Shown here in pieces: positions 14,301-23,216 of a stretch of DNA of 64,000 bases (positions are counted from its first letter, which is position 1; each line of letters starts with the position of its first letter). Source of the DNA: Calliphora vicina. Its lineage: Eukaryota; Arthropoda; Insecta; Diptera; Calliphoridae. Location of the stretch: assembly GCF_958450345.1 (NCBI RefSeq), contig NC_088780.1, forward strand, positions 64,875,533 to 64,939,532, written 5' to 3'. Below the pieces are notes generated by a model. The model ran no database searches, was not told the DNA's origin, and saw nothing but the letters and a program-made list of their open reading frames with translations. A program made the position numbers and the translations under genes.

Positions 14301-14806
14301 AAAAAGTACTATCTAAAATTTTAGTAATCTTAATTGCTGTATCGATAAAAGTATTTTTTTTTAATGAACTTAATAATATGTTTTTTTCTGTTTAGGCTTA
14401 ACTTATAAAGCTATAAGAATGAAATTTAAGCATGTGTTAAAGTATATGCATGGTTTCAACATATATTTTTTTTAGAAAAAAATATTGGAAATTCTCAAGG
14501 ATATAAAAGGATACATTTTTCAAAGGACATTTTTTACAACTTTTCGTCCTGAAAAGTAAAAATAAAAAAAATTATCTACTTCTAGAAATTGTCCCCTTTC
14601 ATTTGATATCCATATAAAGAAAAACTAATGAGCAGAACTATTTAAATAAATTTTAAGAAATTTCTATATCCTTAAAACTTTGAAGCCCTTTAAAAAGGAG
14701 AAAAGATCACAAAATGAAAAACTAAAAACGCAGTTCTACTATATATGACATAAGGTTTCATATGTATATGGTCCCGTTCAAGTCCAATAATTGCTGTCGC
14801 ACGGTG
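11361..14806 (-). mobile_element. Transposon T: 3.4-kb DNA transposon with long repeat-bearing TIRs
   Basis: The termini are CACCGTG at the left and CACGGTG at the right, with a TTA duplication (11358-11360 and 14807-14809). A2 supplies the empty site. The inverted arms are long (about 11361-12005 and 14130-14806). Each arm contains two direct repeats of a 'gaaacctgagatcatatata...ggacttcaaagttttaagga' module, about 420 bp apart at the left. The centre encodes a decayed minus-strand protein (12200-13724). The termini and 3-bp duplication recall CACTA-like elements, but the protein is not an obvious CACTA transposase. Confidence 0.8.
12200..13724 (-). pseudogene. Decayed putative transposase of element T
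   Basis: The minus-strand coding sequence is in several frames. An N-terminal part (13724-13191) has a Cys motif, CEHSRDLCYFC. A second part (about 13273-12815) contains 'PNEWRLFIDGSTKSLKGVLL' and 'CWMICSDLKIV'. A third (12941-12669) has 'SIENIPLVPSSKIILPPLH'. The last (12442-12200) has 'SDEHGERFHQD'. From memory, this order matches a multi-copy arthropod protein family annotated as uncharacterised, with 'NEWRLFIDSS' and 'DEHGERFHQD' motifs. I infer an RNase-H-like DDE arrangement: D in FIDGS, D in CSDLK 54 residues on, E in DEHGE. Frameshifts separate the parts, so this copy cannot make a whole protein. Confidence 0.65.
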
Positions 14807-15361
14807 TTATGTTTAAAAGTTATTTATGTTTATTAAAATAAAATGTATTTTAAGTTTTATGTTATTAGACATATTTTACTTTATTAATTTTCAATATTTT
14901 TGCTATATATTAGTTCACGATTTTGATTTTTTATTATTATCTTATATATAAATAGGCCACACGTTTTTTTGTGGTCCACTTTTAAGTATGTTAATATTGT
15001 CCACCAATATTGATGAAACATATATGGTTTAAAATGTTATTTTCTCTAGATTTGCAGAACATCATTTTTTTTAAATTCTTTCCATAAAAGTGGTAAAAAG
15101 CGTTTAAAAGTGGCCGAATTTCGGCCACCGGGCGATCCTAGTTATTATTATTGCAATTTTTGTCTGCACACCACATTTTAATTTTTAATTATTTTTTTTA
15201 CTTATTTTTCACTATGTGTTTTGAAATTTCATATAAAAAGTGAGTATTTTACACTCAAAATATAAGAAAAGGGTCACTGTTGACGTCACGAAAAAAGAGT
15301 AAAAGAGTACACTAAAATAACGGAATTGTCGATGGCGCAATCTTGTTTATTTCATTCATGG

Positions 15362-15569
15362 AAAAAGGTTGTGTTGTCGCATGTTTCTTGCTTTTGTACA
15401 TGAAGATTACTAATGCAGGAAAACTTAATATTTTTTAACATCAACGTATGGTGTAAGTTTTTAGAATTATGAACTTTTGCTAAATAATCTAAATGCTTTC
15501 AATCTAAAATGCTTTCTTAATTCGATATAAGTAAAGAAGTCTAACAGAAATTTTAAATTTAAAAATATT
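15362..15569. other. Intergenic DNA, nothing recognised
   Basis: AT-rich sequence between A3 and Q2 with no open frame or repeat recognised. Confidence 0.4.
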
Positions 15570-15955
15570 GGCCCATAATCATAGTCAAAAATAAAGTACA
15601 TTTTAAGAGAATTAAACTCGACTTTACTTAAGAGTGGACTTTAGGTCTATCATAGACAAGTTCAAGTATACTTCTGATGCTGAAGTCGACTCTAAATATA
15701 AAACTAGCTGAAGTTATTTTTAACTCGTTTAACAACAGCATCAGCTGTTCTTCGCCGAGTAAAAAAGTTCGTCACAAAGTAAAAAAATGTTTAAGTTACA
15801 ATATATTGGTAGAGATTTTGCAATTATTGAACAGTTATCAATAAAATTAGTACCAAAATATACTAATTATGATATTAATCTTATCTTTTCCATTTTTCCA
15901 CAACAAACAACTTTCTTTAGATGTCCCGGTTACTTTTATTGTTTACGTTTTTTGA
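15570..15955. mobile_element. MITE Q2, right end missing
   Basis: It starts GGCCCATAATCATAGTC and matches Q1 (22148-22518) along its length, including 'agcatcagctgttcttcgcc', but stops before the right inverted repeat. A short plus-strand open frame over its end is not supported. Confidence 0.65.
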
Positions 15956-16409
15956 TTTTGAGAAGAAGCCATGACCAATTATGTACCGATCGCCATGAAA
16001 TTAGGACGCGTAATTTATTTCTGTATGAAACTAATTTGTGTTGAATTCTGTCGGGATACCCACACTTTTAGAAGTTAAAGTAATTTTTAGTTGTGGGCCC
16101 TATATGGGAGCTATGGTGAATAATGAAACGATTCACACTCAATTTTTAGGTGTGACATATTTATGATTGTAGTGTAATTAAATAATATTCATCTTCTGGG
16201 TAATGTTATAGCAGCATTAATATTATTTTAATTTAACTATTAATTTTGAAACGAATCCAAATAGAATTTCTCAAATATTTAAAATTTGGTGGGTTGTGGT
16301 AGTTTTTGGTAGTTTTTAATCAGAAATTTGGTAGGAAAAATATTTTATGAGTGGCAACGCTGCTCTGGTTTAAACACATAATTTTAAGTCAAACCAAGTA
16401 AGAGAGCTA
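15956..16409. repeat. Degenerate relics: dispersed fly repeat and a hAT end
   Basis: About 15970-16160 carries the 'gatcgccatgaaattagg' and 'ctatatgggagctatggtga' words of the mini-me-associated dispersed repeat. About 16345-16357 ends in 'gagtggcaacgctg', a hAT terminus of the CAGCGTTGCC type. About 16397-16409 is the start of a mini-me-like copy that U1 interrupts. Confidence 0.45.
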
Positions 16410-16933
16410 CAGTGGTGGCCAGGAATTTAAGACAAAAATTGTTTGCTAAATTCCATGTAATTGTCAATTATTTTTTCAAATATTTCCACAAATATGTATG
16501 CATGAGGACTGTTTTAACACACAAGTGTGTTTTATTCGACTGTGTCAATTCATACATATTCACCATGAACACATAAAATTTTTCTACAACTTGACCAAAA
16601 TTTTTTTTTTTTAAATAAACATATTTTCTCACATTTATATCATTATAATTTTATTATTATAAAATATTTGGACCAAATTTCGTATTTTTAGTTCCATTAG
16701 TTTCGGTCATATCATGTTATTAGCAGCGGATGTTCGCTGAGGTGGGTCAACGTATTTCCACATATCTTTGTCCATATATGTTTTACCGATTTTTCCAAAC
16801 ATTTTTCAGAAACTAGAAACATTAATAATAAATTTCATACCCTTAGACGTCATTTTATTTTGGCTCTATCGCACTTAAAATTCAGTTGATGAAAAAAATT
16901 CAAGTATTTGTCTTAAATTGGTGGCCAACACTG
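16410..16933. mobile_element. MITE U1: Tc1/mariner-type, 524 bp
   Basis: The termini are CAGTGGTGGCCAGGAATTTA and, as the complement of the right end, CAGTGTTGGCCACCAATTTA, flanked by TA (16408-16409 and 16934-16935). It splits a mini-me-like start: 'agtaagagagcta' continues as 'tatattcggctgtgccg'. A second copy in the opposite orientation is at 28025-28515. Confidence 0.85.
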
Positions 16934-17326
16934 TATATTCGGCTGTGCCGGGTTAAAAAATATTTTTTCTGATTTTGACCCATTGTAGGTCCAACTTGGT
17001 CTTAGTAATCCAGATATATGTAGGTAAAAAATCGAGGTTGTCCTCGATTTCCTAGATCGAATAGTATCCATCTTATTTACCAATTTCATTGCAAATTAAG
17101 TTAGAGTTCCAAATTCGAATCTTAATTATGTACTAAAAGGTGAACTGAAATTTATCTTTTTTTATAAAAACATAATTTTTTGGGATAAAAAGTTCAAACC
17201 CCCTACATTTTTAAAATCGAATATTATAAAACTCTTGATTTCTCAAGGAGTTCTAAAAAATAATATCTTCTAACTTGTTCCAAAATCGATGAATCAACTT
17301 TTTGAAAAACGGACAATAGTAAAATT
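16934..17326. repeat. Relics of a mini-me-like element and of hAT1
   Basis: The continuation of the mini-me-like start is followed by about 17190-17316, which matches hAT1 near 7845-8010 ('cgaatattataaaactcttg', 'ttccaaaatcgatgaatcaa'). The Penelope-like element then interrupts the hAT1-like sequence, which resumes at 21144-21180. Confidence 0.55.
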
Positions 17327-17396
17327 GTTGAGTTTCTTAAGCTAATAGGGCCTGAACATCCTTAATGTAAATAAAAAATCATAGTTTTATTACAAT

Positions 17397-17440
17397 TTTC
17401 CCGACGTTTCGTAGATGTTATGTCTACTTTTTCAAGGGAT
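17397..17440 (-). ncRNA. Degenerate hammerhead-like motif in the Penelope 3' region
   Basis: On the minus strand the order is CCTTGAAAAA, then a perfect 5-bp stem GTAGA / TCTAC closed by a 7-nt loop, then GAAACGTCGGG. GAAAC-GUC after stem II is the conserved 3' core of hammerhead ribozymes, which are known from Penelope-like elements. The CUGAUGA box is not intact (CUUGAAAA instead), so this copy is probably inactive. Inference from motif order only. Confidence 0.45.
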
Positions 17441-17588
17441 CGTCTATTTAAATAATAAAACTTAAAATTAAAACAATATTTTCAAAACAAACATTTAGAA
17501 CACTTACAGTTTTTTGTAGATATTTTCTTTACATTAAATTATTTTTACATTTATCATTAAACATATAATATTAAACATGAAATACATA

Positions 17589-19236
17589 CAGTCAGCGTCA
17601 AAAGAAAGTGTACAACTTGTTTTTACATTTAAAACGTTTTATTTACATATTAAAAAACTATTTTTTCTCCAGTTCTAGTATATTTAACAAAACACTTAAT
17701 TGTTCTCTTGCAATATATAAACAAAAAACTAAACTATTTCAACTGCAACAAAAACAGTAACAACAAAACCAAAAATACTCCATTTTTAACGCGTCAGAAA
17801 AAAGTGTACACATTTAGAATTGCAATAAGATTTTTCTAGCTACATAAAAAATATATTGTTATTCTTTATTTTTGCCTAGATTATAATTTTTTGTGGATCT
17901 TGCTGCTAGTCTCATGAGATTTTAAGATAGTAGCTTTTCTTGTTTGATCGCTAGAACTTTAAAACCAAAATGGGAAAACAAACTGCAATTGAAACAAGAA
18001 AGTAAGTCATAAAATTTAAAAATGAAGGCAAATCGTCACGTGAAATCTCCTCTATAATAGGAAGAAGCCATAATACTGTAAAAAAAATTATAGACAAACA
18101 AAAAAATTTAGAATTTTAGAAGATCAGCAACGTGCCGGAACACCAAAACGCCTTAACAACCTTGAAATACGATCGATTGTGAGAGCAGTGAAGAAAGTAT
18201 TCACAGTAAGTGCATTAAAATTATGCGAAGAATTAACAGATTCGTCTGGAGTGAGAGTTAGTAACAGTACGGTTCGCCGAGCGCTACACCCAAATGCTCT
18301 ATATGGTGGAGTTCCGAGAGAATAACCCCACATTTCCAAACGAAATAAAGAGCGACTTCGAGAATTCGCAAACAGGTATAAAAACCAAGAAAATTGTTTT
18401 GGAATAATGTGCTGTTTACGGACGAAAGCAAGTTTGAGATTTTCGGAAGTAAAAAAGGAGTAAAATTTGGAGAAGCAAAAATCAAGAGTTCGACCAAAAA
18501 ATGTACTATCCACCGTAAAGCATGGTGGTGGTTAGGTGATGGTGTGGGGGTGTATGGCGGCAAGTGGCATGGTAAAACTCATATTTATTGATAGTTTGAT
18601 GAGCAAAACCGATTACCTAAACATTCTTATAGAAAATATGGAACCCATCATTAGAAAATTAAATCTAGACCGAACCTGGATCTTCCAACAGGACAACTAT
18701 CCGAAGCATACTTCTTAACTTGTTAAAGAATGGTTGTTGTATCATACACCGAAACAACTGGAACAACCCCCACAGTCACCGAACATTAATCCCATTGAAC
18801 ATCTGTGGTAGCATTTGGACAGACAGATCAGAAAATGAAATATTACCAGCAATGACCCTCTACACGAAATCCTGCAGGAAGAGTGGTTCAACATCCCAAC
18901 ATCGGTGACATCAAAATTGGTAGAAACAATGCCAAGGAGGCTTGAAACTGTTTTAAAACCCAAAAGATGTCAAATAAAATACTAAACACGTTTTTTCTTC
19001 TAATTTCCCTAAACTGTACACTTTCTTTTGACGCGTTAAAAATGGAGTATTTTTGGTTTTGTTGTTACTGTTTTTGTTGCAGTTGAACTAGTTTAGTTTT
19101 TTGTTTATATATTGCAAGAGAACAATTAAATGTTTTGTTAAATATACTAGAACTGGAGAACAAATAGTTTTTTAATATGTAAATAAAATGTTTTAAATGT
19201 AGAAACAAGTTGTACACTTTCTTTAGACGCTGACTG
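17589..19236 (+). mobile_element. Tc1-like element with IR/DR ends, 1648 bp
   Basis: Starts CAGTCAGCGTCAAAAGAAAG and ends with its near-complement, flanked by TA (17587-17588 and 19237-19238). The inverted repeats are about 220 bp long. Each arm has an outer and an inner copy of the direct repeat 'gcgtcaaaagaaagtgtaca' (inner copies near 17790-17812 and 19015-19036). This is the IR/DR layout of the Tc1 superfamily. Length and layout are those of a full element, but the transposase is broken. Confidence 0.9.
17970..18975 (+). pseudogene. Tc1 transposase pseudogene
   Basis: It starts at ATG 17970 (MGKQTAIETRK) and meets a stop at once. A helix-turn-helix-like stretch follows (EGKSSREISSIIGRSHNTVK), then stops and frameshifts. 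The catalytic region is recognisable in pieces: 'NNVLFTDESKF' (first Asp), 'MVWGCMAASGM', 'WIFQQDNYPKHTS' (second Asp) and 'NPIEHLW' (Glu), as in the DD34E of Tc1 transposases. A stop follows NPIEHLW. Normal length is about 340 residues, and this copy cannot encode it. Confidence 0.85.
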
Positions 19237-19282
19237 TACATATAACCACAATTGTACAACTTAGTTTAATATCACAGTTCGT

Positions 19283-21135
19283 TTAATTAATAGCAACCCT
19301 GTAACTCATATTTATATTTGCCGTGTCTTCTTTCAGGTTCATCGTTTTGTCAATTTTTTGTTGTATCCTCAAGCTTTCAATCGTATATCTTTTCCTCTCC
19401 ATGCCCTCTTTGACCAATATTTTGACACTTTCAAAATCAGCTGAGTGTCCTGTTTCTAAAATATGTTGTGCAAGTGCAGTTGTCTCTTTTCCCCTCATTA
19501 TGTCCGTTTTATGTTCTCCCATTCTTGTCTCCAAGCTTCTCTTTGTTGTACCTATATATATATGAGTTCACAATTTTTGTTGTCTTTTCCCTTGCATTGA
19601 ATTTCATACACAACATTGCTTTGTTGTTGTTATTGTCTTATTGGGTTTGTATGCAAAACATATGTTCCGTGATTTGATTGTTGTTTTTATGTTTTTGTTG
19701 TCAGTTAGGTTTGGTACATATTGTACACTGTAAAATTTTTTCTGTTCGGTATCAGAATTTGTCATGATGTTTCTGTTGTCATATCTAATTTTTGTTTTAG
19801 TGTATGTTATTAGTGTTCTTATTAGATTTTTAGGAAAACTATTTTTTCCAGAATTTTAAATGGTTGTGATGTTCTTGTTATGGTATTTTTCATCAATGAT
19901 GGTAAGTACTCTAGTAATTAGATTCCTAGCCGTGTTGATAATTTGATTTTTAGGCTGAGTACTATAGAAATTCATGATTCTGCCAGATGCTGCTTCCTTG
20001 GCGTACCAATCAAAATAAATTTGCTCGTTCTCACGGTGTAGTCTAGTATCCAGATAAGCTATTTTGTTATCAACTTCAGTTTATGCTGTAAATCAAAGTA
20101 AATTAATAAAGTAGACTCAGTAGAACAGCTGACTATTTTTTTTATTCAGTCTGAACTGTCAATTCACTTGTGGTTGTTGTGGCGAAAAATACAACAAGCC
20201 CAAAAGCAAAAACAACAACAGGCAACTTTGACAGCTCAGACCTTAAACCAAAAACAAAATTGCTTGTGGTTTTTGTAAATGTTGTATTTGTTGTAGTACT
20301 GTCGCTACTTTATTAATTTACTTTGCTGTAAATTTTATTTTCGAATGGTAATTGTTTAATGTTGACATAATCACATCCATGTCATTAGGATTAATGATTG
20401 CTAAGATGTCGTCAACATATTTAGCTATATATTTAATTCGTATGTTCATATCTTTCAAAACAGTTAATGCGTTGTCAAGTATGCTGTCCAATATAATATT
20501 CGATTTTGTCGGGGAGAGAGGGTTGCCCATGGGCATTCCAAAAGTTTGGTTGGAATGCCATGTATTTTGTCATCATACATGAAGTAGTTGTTGTCATTCA
20601 GGCAGAATTTTAATATGTGTAAAAATGTGGACTTAGGTATTTTTGTATGTTCTGTTATTATATTCCATTTACCCATTATATTTTTCACAGCTAAATAGAT
20701 AGGAATATTTGTAAATAAGGAAACTACATCGAACGACACAAGTACTTCGCCTTTATCTAGTTGCACTTTCCTTAATTGTTCCTTAACCTGTGCAGAGTTA
20801 TTTATATTGTAATTTGTCGATACAATCTGCCTCAAGATGCTGCCCACATATTTGGCGAATTGGTAACATGGTACCTGTATGGATGATACTATTGTCCTCA
20901 ATGGGGTTCCATTTTTGTGGATCTTGGGTAGACCATAGATTTTAGGTGCTGTAGCCGCTAAGCAAATTAGTTTCCTTTTTTGAAAATCATCCAAATACCC
21001 ATTTTTACATAAGTTCGTTATTATGTTATTATTTTCCCCCTGCAATTTGATTGTTGGGTCCGATCTGATTAATTTGTACGTATTCTTGTCTTCTAGTAGC
21101 TGCTCCATCTTCTCCATGTATTCTTGTCTGTACAA
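19283..21135 (-). pseudogene. Penelope-like RT / GIY-YIG endonuclease pseudogene
   Basis: The minus-strand reading begins at 21135 without its N-terminus. Reverse transcriptase motifs in order are 'APKIYGLPKIHKNGTPLRTI', 'VSFDVVSLFTNIP', 'MPMGNPLSP' and 'KYVDDILAI' (YVDD catalytic box). The thumb ('YFDWYAKEAASGRIMNFYS') follows after a MITE insertion. The C-terminal GIY-YIG part has 'LIYIG', broken by a shift in a TA run, then 'LETRMGEHKTDI' and 'TALAQHILETGHSADF'. RT plus GIY-YIG defines canonical Penelope-like elements. The 20094-20325 insertion, a frameshift before 'MPMGNP' and the TA slippage make it inactive. Confidence 0.88.
20094..20325. mobile_element. MITE E3: hAT-type, in the Penelope RT
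   Basis: Perfect 18-bp ends CAAAGTAAATTAATAAAG, with duplication ctgtaaat (20086-20093 and 20326-20333). It splits the RT between KIKFT and the thumb. The body shares the 'cacttgtggttgttgtggcg' core with E1 and E2 at 58-59.5 kb, but its terminal repeats differ from theirs. Confidence 0.88.
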
Positions 21136-21154
21136 GGAAGAAAATAGTAAAATT

Positions 21155-21480
21155 TAGTATTAACAATATAATTTAAGTTTTTTTTATACCCTTCACCGTG
21201 AGTGGCAAGGGTATATATAAGTTTGTCATTCCGTTTGTAATTTCTACATTTTTCATTTGCGACCCCATAAAGTATATATATTCTGGATCGTTATAGATAG
21301 CGGAGTCGATATAGCCATATCCGTCTGTCCGTATGTGTGTTGAAATCAACTTTCCAAATCCCCTAAATAACTTACAAACATGATTGACACATCAAAATCT
21401 CCGGAATTTTTCCGGCTCGGTTGCTATTTAAAATCGAGAAAATTGGTCCACAAATGGCCGAGATATAAACAAAAAACCCA
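21155..21480 (-). mobile_element. mini-me-like element, partial copy, minus strand
   Basis: Starts 'tatacccttcaccgtgag' and includes 'aagtttgtcattccgtttgt', 'ccataaagtatatatattct' and 'ccgtctgtccgtatgtgtgt'. These are the complement of the conserved tail of copies 1-3 and are more diverged. It has no long GACA tract. Confidence 0.65.
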
Positions 21481-21631
21481 AAAACCTATGTAGTTTGTTA
21501 GTGTTTCATGAAATCATGTACATATAAAATAGCATAATAAAAAGAAAACAACATTTTAATTGTGTGTACATATATGTGTGTATGTATATATGTATGTATG
21601 GAGATGTGTAATACACATTGAGTATATTCAC

Positions 21632-23145
21632 CATTTATGGGATTTGAACATTTATATTTAGTGCCAAATTGATGTGTAAATTTTGCCAAAATGGGTTCAA
21701 TAGCGCCAAAAATACTTTTCACAAAATAAACGAACTTGTATCCCTTTTTAACACAATTTCTTATACAATTTGTTAAAAAGTAATGGTAACTCAATCGAAA
21801 CATACTACGTCATTTGCTATTAGGCTCTTTGAATTCGTATTTGCAAATGGCATTATGTGATTATGATGGCCTCAGGCAGGGTTAGAAGATTGAAGATAAA
21901 TTAAGTTTAATCTGCGGATGTTTTGGGTTGTCCATTATTTTATTAAGGAATTCCTCAAGATAAAAATTATAATATTGATCAAAATGTACCTGGTCGGATT
22001 GATAAATTTTCGGACATTTCATTCAATTAGTTTAAGTTAACTTTAGCAAATTTTACTATGAATAAATTACGAAACGTGCGGTGAAAAAAGTACCCAAGAG
22101 AAATCCAAATTCGACCACCACAGACATCGTCATCGGACAATGAAAGAGCCCATAATCATAGGCAAACATAAAGTATATTTTAAGAGAATTAAACTCGACT
22201 TTACTTAGGAGTGGACTTTAGGTCTATCATATACAAGTTAAAGTATAATTCTGACGTTGAAGTCGACTCTAAATATAAAACTAGCTGAAGTTGTTTTTAA
22301 CTCGTTTAACAAGAGCATCAGCTGTTCTTCGCCGAGTAAAAAAGATCGGCAAAAAGTAAAAATGTTAAACAGTTATCAATAAAATTAGTACCAAAATATC
22401 CAGAATATGATAATAATCTTATCTTTTCCATTTTTCCACCACAAACTGCTTTTTCTCTTTAGATGCCGCTGTTACTTCTATTGTTTACCTTTTTAGTGTT
22501 TGACTATGATTATGGGCCTTTAAGGGTAGCTTTTTCAATTGCTTAAAGTTACCTTTAACTATAACGGCAAGTTGTAATAATGTAATAATCATTTCTACAT
22601 TATTTTGTTTATTTATAAAAATTTTCCATTTTAAATAAATTCCACTCAAATCTTCTTAAAATTAAATAGTAAATAACAACAAACTTTAACAAAAATATTA
22701 ATTCAAAGAGCCTACAACCACTTTGTATATTTTGTGACAATCATAAATTTTTACTGAAAATCTAACATGTCTAACTAAATCTGATACATTTTAGTTTTTT
22801 CAGGCAATTATTTAATAATAATCGAACTTTAGTACAGATGTTTAATTTAATGACTCGATTTGTAGAAGAATAATTTTTTTTCAATAATTTTAGTACCACA
22901 GTTCTTTTTAAATTCTATTTTGTATTGCAAAAAGTGCTGGTATCGGTCAAAGCATCGTAGAAAATAAGAAAATAAAACTTGAAAATGTTTAATATCTATT
23001 TCCGAAATTAATTAAAAAAAACTATATTTATTTTGAAAAGTATAGAAAGTATAGTATAGCCAAAATAGTATCGAGTGTGCCATTGTGCCACTCAAAACGT
23101 AATAGTGCCAAAAATGGCACAATTGTGCCAAAAATCCCATCACTG
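21632..23145. mobile_element. hAT-type element AA, 1.5 kb, no transposase
   Basis: The left end is CATTTATGGGATTTG and the right end is the complement of CAGTGATGGGATTTTTGGCA. The exact 8-bp duplication is atattcac (21624-21631 and 23146-23153). It carries MITE Q1. The interior is AT-rich and without a coding frame. The left terminus has drifted, so the call rests mainly on the duplication. Confidence 0.65.
22148..22518. mobile_element. MITE Q1, about 370 bp
   Basis: Inverted ends GCCCATAATCATAGGCAAAC and, at the right, the complement of GGCCCATAATCATAGTCAAA. The body matches Q2 at 15570. A half copy of the S palindrome follows at 22519-22585. The duplication is not clear. Confidence 0.7.
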
Positions 23146-23216
23146 ATATTCACCAATTCTATTTTGTTTCATTGTAAATCTTATTCTCTAACAAAATAGA
23201 GAGAGTTGTTTATAAG

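Larger units (their letters stand above)
11224..15361. mobile_element. MITE family A, copy A3, carrying transposon T
   Basis: Complete inverted ends CCATGAATGAAATAAACAAG, in the opposite orientation to A1 and A2. The body is split by a 3446-bp transposon (11361-14806). Two TGACGTCA palindromes lie at about 11287 and 15279. The junction compared with A2 shows the site before insertion (aaacataattattgac). Confidence 0.8.
17327..21143 (-). mobile_element. Penelope-like element, 5'-truncated, with nested inserts
   Basis: Minus-strand retroelement with a reverse transcriptase and a GIY-YIG endonuclease relic. It is flanked by an 11-bp repeat, atagtaaaatt (17316-17326 and 21144-21154), that interrupts hAT1-like sequence. 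Inside are a Tc1 element (17589-19236) in its 3' region and a hAT MITE (20094-20325) in the reverse transcriptase. The frame is open at the extreme 5' end with no upstream leader, as expected for truncated reverse transcription. A hammerhead-like motif lies near the 3' end (17397-17440). Confidence 0.85.

Noticed and set aside
21498..21803. 101-codon minus-strand frame at the left end of element AA
   Set aside because: Spans the TSD and a TATG-repeat tract, and no family resemblance was found.
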